8,578 nt of DNA, from assembly GCA_946481615.1 (NCBI GenBank), contig CAMLOR010000140.1, positions 1 through 8,578 on the forward strand. The letters run 5' to 3'. Below the pieces are notes generated by a model. It worked only from the letters and a program-made list of their open reading frames with translations, did not search any database and was not told the DNA's origin. The stretch's first letter is position 1. Every line of letters starts with the position of its first letter. The DNA comes from an uncultured Aquimonas sp. GTDB taxonomy: Bacteria; Pseudomonadota; Gammaproteobacteria; Xanthomonadales; Xanthomonadaceae. A program made the translations under genes and the position numbers. This document shows, one piece after another, positions 1 to 8,578 of the stretch.

Positions 1-781
1 TGGTGTCGACGCCGGCGCGGATGGCGTCCTTGATGCCGGCCGCGCCGTGCGCGTGGGCCGCCACCTTCAGCCCCCACTGGTGCGCCTCGTCGACGATGGC
101 CTGCATTTCGCCCAGCGAAAGTTGTTGCTGGCCCGGCTCGGTGTTGCGCGAGAAGACGCCGCCCGTGGCGCAGATCTTGATCACCTGCGCGCCGTACTTG
201 CGCAGCTCGCGCACGCGCTTGCGGCCTTCCTCGGGACTGTCGGCGTTGAATTCGCTCTTCTGCTGCATCGAAGGCGGGAAATACGTGCTGTCGCAGTGCC
301 CACCGGTGGCGCCGAAGCTGTAGGCCGCGGTGACCACGCGCGGCCCCGCGATCTTGCCGCTGTCGATGGCCTGGCGCAGGCCGACGTCGTTCCAGGCGTC
401 GGCGCCGACGTTGCGCACCGTGGTGAAGCCCGCCTCCAGCGTGCGCTGCGCGTGGGGCACGGCGAGCACCGACCAGAAGCGATCGCTGAACTGCAGGCCG
501 GTGTAGCCGCCGTAGGTCGGATCGGCGTCGAGGTGCACGTGCATGTCGATCAGCCCCGGCAGCAGCGTCATGTCGCCCAGATCGATGCGCTCCGCGTCGC
601 CCGCCGCCTGCACCTCCTTGCCCGCCTCCACGATGCGTCCGTCGCGGATCAGCACCGCCGCCGGCGCCACCAGCCTGCCGCTGCGCACGTCGAGCATGCG
701 GTCGGCACTGACCAGCAGGTCTTTGGCATGCAAGGGGCCTGCGGCGAGCAGCGCGATGAACAGGGCGGAACGGAGCGGCAT
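1..781 (-). CDS. Secreted metal-dependent amidohydrolase (imidazolonepropionase/Xaa-Pro dipeptidase-like), 3' end missing
   Basis: This is the first 260 residues of an amidohydrolase-superfamily hydrolase; the gene runs off the left edge. A signal peptide is visible (MPLRSALFIALLAAGPLHA, probable cut after A19), so the enzyme should act in the periplasm or outside the cell. Metal-centre motifs follow in the family order: H81-V-H83 after the 'LLPGLIDM' strand, K202 in 'VIKICATGG' (the likely carboxylated bridging lysine), and 'AAHAHG' with H243/H245. The sequence stops just before the place where the next metal histidine is expected. The 'KICATGG' context resembles COG1228 members that act as Xaa-Pro, Xaa-Arg or Xaa-Lys dipeptidases; the substrate here is unknown. 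The ATG has a good Shine-Dalgarno (GAAAGGA) 6 bases upstream. It lies 60 bases behind czcA on the same strand, so read-through is possible, but a metabolic link to metal efflux is not evident. Confidence 0.88.
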   Translation of the reverse strand, partial: MPLRSALFIALLAAGPLHAKDLLVSADRMLDVRSGRLVAPAAVLIRDGRIVEAGKEVQAAGDAERIDLGDMTLLPGLIDMHVHLDADPTYGGYTGLQFSDRFWSVLAVPHAQRTLEAGFTTVRNVGADAWNDVGLRQAIDSGKIAGPRVVTAAYSFGATGGHCDSTYFPPSMQQKSEFNADSPEEGRKRVRELRKYGAQVIKICATGGVFSRNTEPGQQQLSLGEMQAIVDEAHQWGLKVAAHAHGAAGIKDAIRAGVDT

Positions 782-787
782 GTCGGG

Positions 788-794
788 TCCTTTC
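788..794 (-). promoter_or_regulatory. Ribosome binding site of the amidohydrolase gene
   Basis: GAAAGGA on the minus strand, 6 bases before the ATG at 781. It is one of the better Shine-Dalgarno matches in the window. It fixes the start and suggests independent translation rather than coupling to czcA. Confidence 0.65.
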
Positions 795-841
795 GGCGGC
801 GGAGGCGGCGAAGTGTAGCGGGCTGTACCGTTGGAGCGGCG

Positions 842-4972
<4,131 letters not shown>

Positions 4973-4976
<4 letters not shown>

Positions 4977-6241
4977 GGCAGGGTGTCCAGGCTGGCGCCG
5001 AACGGACTGGCCGTCAGGCGCTGGATTTCGATGAGGGCCAGATGCGCGTTGCGCGCCGCGGCGATGCGCTCGCGGCGTGCGGCCAGCAGATCGGCCTGCA
5101 GCTGCGCCCATTCCAGATGGCTCAGCGCGCCGGCGCGGTAGGCGGAGGCGGCGCTTGCCTCGGCGCGCGCCAGGGCGGGAAGGATGGTTTCGTCGGCACG
5201 GCGCACGGCGAGCGCGTCGACTTCGGCGCGGCCATGCGCGTCGGCGAGCGTCGCATACAGGGCCAGCGCGCCGGCGTCGCGTTCGAGCGCGAGTTCGTCG
5301 AGCTCGGCCTGCGCGGCGCGGATCGCCGGCTGCGCGCGGTCGCGCGCGCCCAGCGGCAGCGACACGCTGCCCAGCAGGGCGAAATCGCGCGTTTCCTGCA
5401 GCCGGCGGATACCGGCTTCCCAGCTCGGATCGGGCCGTGCCTGCGTGCGAGCGAGTCGAAGTTTCGCCTCGCGCAGGCGCGATTCGCCGGCGAACCTGCG
5501 CAGCTCGGGCGTGGCGTCGATGAGTTGCGCGAGTTCCGCGAATGCGGGAATGGCCGGCAGCACCGCGATGTCCGTCGCCACTCGGTCGAAGGCCGGATCG
5601 CGTTCGCCCCACGACAGCGCCAGGCGGCGCCGCGCCGCACGTGCCGCAACCTGCGAACGTTCGCGTTCCACTTCGGCGCGCGCCACCGCCGCCTCTGCCG
5701 CCAGCGCGACCGATTGCGGCGACGCGCCGGCCGCGACCCGCCGCGCGGCGGCGGCCACCGTGGCCTGCCGCTGCGCGAAGTTGTCGCGCTGGGCCTCCAC
5801 CTCGGCCTGTGCGGCCGCCGCTTCCACGTAGCGGCGCGCCACTTCGGCGAGCACGTCGAGGCGCGCGGCTTCGAACTCCAGATCGACGTTCGCGAGGCGC
5901 GCACTCGCCACCTCGATGCGCGCACGGCGCTTGTCGGTGCGCTCGAAGGTCGAGCCGATGGTGAGCGACAACTCGGCGCCCTCCAGCCCGCGCGCGCGGC
6001 CGGTGCCGAGCGCGTTCTCGAGACTGGCGCCGACGATCAGCGCGGGCTTGAGCGCCGCTGCGTCGGCCTCGGCCCGGAGCGCGTCGCGCCGCAGTGCGGG
6101 ACGACGCAATTGCGGATGGGATTGCAGGGTGCGCTCGAAGGCTTCATCGAGACGCAGGGTTTGCGGCGATTGCGCCGCGACCACGAAGGAAGCGAACAGG
6201 CCGCCAAGCAAGGCAGCCCGCTTCGCGCGAAGCAGGACCAT
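4973..6241 (-). CDS. czcC: TolC/CzcC-family outer-membrane efflux protein of the metal RND operon
   Basis: A 422-residue outer-membrane factor that should form the trimeric exit duct for the CzcA pump. The signal peptide MVLLRAKRAALLGGLFASFVVAA is followed by 'LRLDEAFERTLQSHPQL', the usual opening of an OEP repeat. Two OEP halves are seen, at about residues 28-210 and 235-415. Both have long Ala/Glu/Arg-rich helices typical of the periplasmic barrel, and the strand-like segments ('LIVGASLENALG', 'ALLGSVSLPLG') fit the beta-barrel. No lipobox Cys is present, unlike some OEPs. ATG 6241 was chosen because GGAG lies 6 bases upstream and the signal peptide begins there; a GTG at 6265 would only add eight residues and lacks a good SD. 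The stop overlaps the adaptor start in ATGA. Naming it czcC rests on operon context. Confidence 0.93.
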
Positions 6242-6247
6242 GGGAAT

Positions 6248-6251
6248 CTCC
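6248..6251 (-). promoter_or_regulatory. Ribosome binding site deciding the outer-membrane factor start
   Basis: GGAG on the minus strand, 6 bases before ATG 6241. It favours this ATG over the upstream in-frame GTG at 6265. Confidence 0.6.
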
Positions 6252-6264
6252 GTCGACAGGACCA

Positions 6265-6279
6265 CGGGGCAACGCCCCG
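6265..6279 (-). repeat. GC-rich inverted repeat between the small ORF and the outer-membrane factor
   Basis: CGGGGC-GTT-GCCCCG on the minus strand: a 6-bp all-GC stem with a 3-base loop in the 52-base gap between the small His/Cys gene and czcC. No T-run follows, so it is not a standard intrinsic terminator. It could act as an mRNA processing or stability hairpin, or reduce read-through into czcC. It may also be chance at this base composition. Confidence 0.35.
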
Positions 6280-6293
6280 GCTACGAGGTCGGG

Positions 6294-6629
6294 TCAGACG
6301 GCGATGGGAGGGCGCAGGAAGCGCGAGGGCGGTGGGCTGCGCGGCGAGGCCGCCACCGAGCGTGGAGGGTCCTGCCGCAACGCCACTGCGGGCAGCATGA
6401 GCGCCGCGGGCAACATCGCCGCATGCGCGCAGCAGTGCGGCGCGTGGAAGATGTCTTCGAGGACGGGGTCGACGGAGTCCGAACCCGGCTGTTGCATGCC
6501 GGCGACTGCCGCGTGCTCGACTTCGTGCAGTTCCTGCAGCGTCACGAAGCCCGGACGCGTCAGCATGCACAGCAATGCCAGCCCCAGGCACAGGGCGGTC
6601 ACGGCTTTGAGCAGGGGCGAATGCGGCAT
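6294..6629 (-). CDS. Small exported or membrane-anchored His/Cys protein leading the czc operon
   Basis: A 111-residue protein of unknown function. An N-terminal hydrophobic segment (about residues 5-24, 'LLKAVTALCLGLALLC') should be a signal peptide or membrane anchor. A short helix-like part with H35 and H39 ('LQELHEVEH') follows. Next comes a compact cluster H62-x-x-H65-C66-C67-x-H69 ('HAPHCCAH'), then a hydrophobic Ala/Leu/Met stretch and a Pro/Arg-rich tail ending 'FLRPPIAV'. This layout recalls short periplasmic proteins found in metal-resistance operons (for example DUF2946-like proteins, which also carry His/Cys and end in a Pro-rich tail). That likeness is from memory and not proven. 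It lies 52 bases before czcC on the same strand and is probably the first gene of the operon; a periplasmic metal-binding role is inferred. The start is uncertain: GTG 6632 directly precedes ATG 6629 and neither has a clear SD. Confidence 0.65.
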   Translation of the reverse strand: MPHSPLLKAVTALCLGLALLCMLTRPGFVTLQELHEVEHAAVAGMQQPGSDSVDPVLEDIFHAPHCCAHAAMLPAALMLPAVALRQDPPRSVAASPRSPPPSRFLRPPIAV

Positions 6630-6639
6630 CACGGGGCGC

Positions 6640-6669
6640 AGCCTAGTGTCTGCACGGCGGGTTACACAA
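6640..6669 (-). promoter_or_regulatory. Weak candidate sigma-70 promoter for the metal-efflux operon
   Basis: On the minus strand TTGTGT (6669-6664) and TAGGCT (6645-6640) are separated by 18 bases, in the only gap between rarD and the small gene. Each hexamer matches consensus at three of six positions. A start site here would leave almost no leader before the GTG/ATG, in line with the missing SD. The case rests mainly on location. Confidence 0.2.
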
Positions 6670-6675
6670 TCACCG

Positions 6676-6689
6676 CGCTGCGCGCAGCG
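6676..6689 (-). repeat. Perfect 14-bp palindrome downstream of rarD
   Basis: CGCTGCGCGCAGCG reads the same on both strands and begins 9 bases after the rarD stop. As RNA it can fold into a 5-bp stem with a CGCG loop, but no U-run follows, so it is a poor intrinsic terminator. It also lies just upstream of the promoter-like pair before the czc operon, where an operator would be expected. Either role is inferred. Confidence 0.35.
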
Positions 6690-6698
6690 TGTGCTGCT

Positions 6699-7655
6699 TC
6701 AGCGCGGCGGCGCACCACCGTCGCAGGGCGGCACGTGTTCGTCGCAGGGCGCAGCGGCGGCGCGCGCGTTCGCGCGTGCCGTGCGCCAGCCGTCGACCGC
6801 GTAGAGCGCGAGCGCCGCCCAGATGCAGCCGAAGCCGATGGCCTGGCGCGCATCGAAGGCCTCGCCGAGCAACAGCACGCCCACCAGCAACTGCAGCGAC
6901 GGCGAGATGTACTGCAGGATGCCGACCAGCGAATACGGGATCTTGCGCGCGCCGTACGCAAAGCCCACCAGCGGCAAGGCGGTGATCGCCCCGCCGAAGG
7001 CGAGCAGCGCGTCGCGCTGCCAGCCGCCGTGCCCGAAGGCGCCGGTGCCCTGCGCTTCGCGCAGCAAGAGGAAGGCGAGCGCCGGCACGAACAGGATCAG
7101 ACTCTCGATGGCGAGCCCCGGCACCGCGTCCACCGCGGCCACCTTGCGGATCAGCCCGTACACCGCGAAGCTCGAGGCCAGCGCCAGCGCGATCCACGGC
7201 ACCTCGCCGTGGATGAGCGCCAGCCACAGCACGCCGGCCGCCGCGATCGCCACCGCCGTCCACTGCGCCGCGTTCAAGCGCTCGCGCAACACCACGACGC
7301 CGAGCAGCACGCTCACCAGCGGATTGATGAAATACCCGAGGCTCGAATCCACCACCCGGCCGTGCGTCACGGCCCATATGTAGATGCCCCAGTTCGCGCT
7401 GATCAGCACCGCGCTGGCCGTCAGCATCGGCAACACGCGCCGTCCGGCGAGCGCGCGTCGCAGCCACGACGCGCCCTCGCGCAACATCAGCCAGCCGACC
7501 ACGAACACCGCGCACCAGATCACCCGGTGCGCGATGATCTGCAGCGACGGCACTTCGCGCAGCAGATACCAGTACAGCGGGAACACGCCCCACAGCGCGT
7601 AGGAGGCGATGGCGGCGAGCAGGCCGCCGCGGTCAATGCGCGGCGGCGCGCTCAC
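6699..7655 (-). CDS. rarD: RarD-type EamA/DMT superfamily permease
   Basis: A 318-residue inner-membrane protein with about ten hydrophobic segments, in the drug/metabolite transporter superfamily. RarD features seen are 'YALWGVFPLYWYLL' in TM1, 'IIAHRVIW' in TM2, 'ANWGIYIWAV' near residue 87, 'SSLGYFINPLVSVLLGV' near 104, and 'GILQYISPSLQLLVGV' near 245. Family members are about 290-300 residues. E. coli RarD was named from a chloramphenicol phenotype, but substrates are poorly defined. The start is GTG 7655: its GTGA overlaps the upstream phaZ stop and GGAAG lies 5 bases before it, so the pair is probably co-translated. The last ~25 residues after the final TM are unusual: Ala/Arg-rich, then C304-D-E-H307-V-P-P-C311, encoded by a degenerate 21-bp tandem repeat. 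Confidence 0.92.
   Translation of the reverse strand: MSAPPRIDRGGLLAAIASYALWGVFPLYWYLLREVPSLQIIAHRVIWCAVFVVGWLMLREGASWLRRALAGRRVLPMLTASAVLISANWGIYIWAVTHGRVVDSSLGYFINPLVSVLLGVVVLRERLNAAQWTAVAIAAAGVLWLALIHGEVPWIALALASSFAVYGLIRKVAAVDAVPGLAIESLILFVPALAFLLLREAQGTGAFGHGGWQRDALLAFGGAITALPLVGFAYGARKIPYSLVGILQYISPSLQLLVGVLLLGEAFDARQAIGFGCIWAALALYAVDGWRTARANARAAAAPCDEHVPPCDGGAPPR
6719..6751 (-). repeat. Degenerate 21-bp tandem repeat in the 3' end of rarD
   Basis: The 12-mer CGCCCTGCGACG (minus strand) occurs at 6740-6751 and again at 6719-6730, a period of 21 bases or seven codons. It encodes two Pro-Cys-Asp units ('APCDEHV' and 'PPCDGGA') in the cytoplasmic or periplasmic tail of RarD. It looks like an in-frame duplication that has since diverged. 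Confidence 0.6.
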
Positions 7656-8578
7656 GCGTGCTTCCGGATGAATTCCTTCACCTGCGGATACACGATCTCG
7701 CGCCAGCGCCGGCCGCTGAAGATGCCGTAGTGGCCGGCGCCCTGCACCGTGAGGTGTTTTTTCTTCTTCTGCGGCACGCCGGTGCACAGCGCGTGCGCGG
7801 CCTGGGTCTGGCCGAGGCCGGAGATGTCGTCGAGTTCGCCTTCGATGGTCATGAGCGCGGACGATTTGATGTCCTGCGGGCGCACGCGTTCGCCGCCGAC
7901 GTCCCACAGGCCCTGCGGGAGCAGGTGCTGCTGGAAGACGATGCGGATGGTGTCGAGGTAGTACTCGGCCGGCATGTCGAGCACGGCGTTGTATTCATCG
8001 TAGAACTTGCGGTGGGCGTCGGCGTCTTCGCGGTCGCCTTTCACCAGGTCCTGGAAGAAATCCCAGTGGCTCTGGAAATGGCGGCTCGGGTTCATCGCGA
8101 TGAAGCCCGCGTGCTGCAGGAAGCCCGGGTAGACCTTGCGGCCGTGGCCCGGATAGTTCGGCGGCACTTCGTGGATGACGTGGTTCTCGAACCACGACAG
8201 CGGCTTGGTGGTGGCGAGGTCGTTGACCTTGGTCGGCGATTCGCGCGGGTCGATCGGCCCGCCCATCATGGTGAGCGTGCGCGGCACGGGTTCGCCGGCG
8301 CTCGCCATCAGCGACACCGCGGCCAGCACCGGCACCGTCGGCTGGCAGACGCTGATCACGTGCAGGTCCTTCGCGCCGATGTGGCGGATGAAGTCGCGGA
8401 TCGTGGTGACGTAGTCGTCGAGCGTGAACGCCCCGGCGGACACCGGCACCATGCGCGCGTCGATCCAGTCGGTGATGTAGACCTTGTGATCCTGCAGCAG
8501 GGTGCGCACGGTGTCGCGCAGCAGCGTGGCGTGGTGGCCGGAGAGCGGCGCCACCACCAGCACGACGGGGTCGTCCTT
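7652..8578 (-). CDS. phaZ: Intracellular polyhydroxyalkanoate depolymerase, 5' end missing
   Basis: The C-terminal 308 residues of an intracellular PHA/PHB depolymerase, a cytoplasmic alpha/beta-hydrolase that breaks down stored polyhydroxyalkanoate. The family is about 400-420 residues, so roughly 100 N-terminal residues lie beyond the right edge. Visible hallmarks, numbered from the edge, are 'APLSGHH' (11-16), 'VYITDWIDARMVP' (33-45), and the lipase-box-like 'ISVCQPT' with C78 as nucleophile. Cys in place of Ser is the rule in this family, as in Ralstonia PhaZa1. Then come 'TMMGGPIDPR' (103-112), 'EGELDDISG' near 246-254 with the acid residue, and 'GAGHYGIFSG' with H283. The C-terminal 200 residues match the PHB_depo_C type. 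No secretion signal can be judged because the start is missing. Its stop overlaps the rarD GTG, an odd functional pairing that probably only reflects compact packing. Confidence 0.94.
   Translation of the reverse strand, partial: KDDPVVLVVAPLSGHHATLLRDTVRTLLQDHKVYITDWIDARMVPVSAGAFTLDDYVTTIRDFIRHIGAKDLHVISVCQPTVPVLAAVSLMASAGEPVPRTLTMMGGPIDPRESPTKVNDLATTKPLSWFENHVIHEVPPNYPGHGRKVYPGFLQHAGFIAMNPSRHFQSHWDFFQDLVKGDREDADAHRKFYDEYNAVLDMPAEYYLDTIRIVFQQHLLPQGLWDVGGERVRPQDIKSSALMTIEGELDDISGLGQTQAAHALCTGVPQKKKKHLTVQGAGHYGIFSGRRWREIVYPQVKEFIRKHA

Noticed and set aside
4977..5612. In-frame N-terminal extension of the adaptor (would give 528 residues)
   Set aside because: The extension is Arg/Ala/Gly-rich out-of-frame sequence inside czcC, whereas the ATG at 4976 opens a proper lipoprotein signal with an ATGA overlap.
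5916..7730. A 604-codon open frame on the plus strand across czcC, the small gene and rarD
   Set aside because: It has the same antisense composition, spans three minus-strand genes and their gaps, and has no recognisable motif.
7757..7770. A-rich run in phaZ (minus strand, Lys codons) as a frameshift slippery site
   Set aside because: The reading frame does not fit the X-XXY-YYZ phase, the codons encode a plain Lys run in a variable spot before the catalytic His, and the frame stays open.
7656..7907. In-frame N-terminal extension of rarD
   Set aside because: It reads Arg/His-rich sequence through the conserved PhaZ C-terminus; TM1 of RarD begins soon after GTG 7655, which has its own SD.

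Overview
The window is about two-thirds G+C, gene-dense, and every real gene reads on the minus strand, so transcription runs from right to left. Codon choice is strongly GC-ending throughout, with no clear compositional break. An intracellular polyhydroxyalkanoate depolymerase, a RarD permease and a tripartite heavy-metal RND system with outer-membrane and lipoprotein parts point to a Gram-negative, PHA-storing proteobacterium. A high-GC gamma- or betaproteobacterium (for example near the Xanthomonadales) is my guess. There is no rRNA or other marker to settle it.

Layout in transcription order. (1) 8578-7652: C-terminal three quarters of an intracellular PHA depolymerase (phaZ), cut by the right edge. 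(2) 7655-6699: a RarD-type EamA permease whose GTG start overlaps the phaZ stop (GTGA), so the two are probably translated together. (3) 6698-6630: a short gap with a perfect 14-bp palindrome and a weak promoter-like pair. (4) 6629-6294: a small exported or membrane-anchored protein with a His/Cys cluster. (5) 6241-4973: a TolC/CzcC-like outer-membrane factor. (6) 4976-4026: a CzcB-like lipoprotein adaptor joined to it by an ATGA overlap. (7) 4021-842: a CzcA-family metal/proton antiporter that starts 4 bases after the adaptor stop. (8) 781-1: the N-terminal part of a secreted metal-dependent amidohydrolase, 60 bases behind czcA and cut by the left edge.

The core is a czcCBA-type efflux operon. 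CzcA takes metal from the periplasm or inner membrane and exchanges it for protons. The adaptor bridges it to the outer-membrane factor, which exports the metal. The CzcA proton-relay motif is intact at D402, D408 and E415. The positions aligning with the CusA copper-binding methionines are not Met, so divalent ions (Zn, Co, Cd, Ni) are a better guess than Cu or Ag.

I do not see a clearly new system. The points most worth a second look are the compact adaptor, which has no alpha-helical hairpin, the small His/Cys protein that leads the operon, and a lineage-specific Cys/His tail on RarD encoded by a degenerate 21-bp tandem repeat. Very long plus-strand ORFs are antisense shadows of the high-GC genes.
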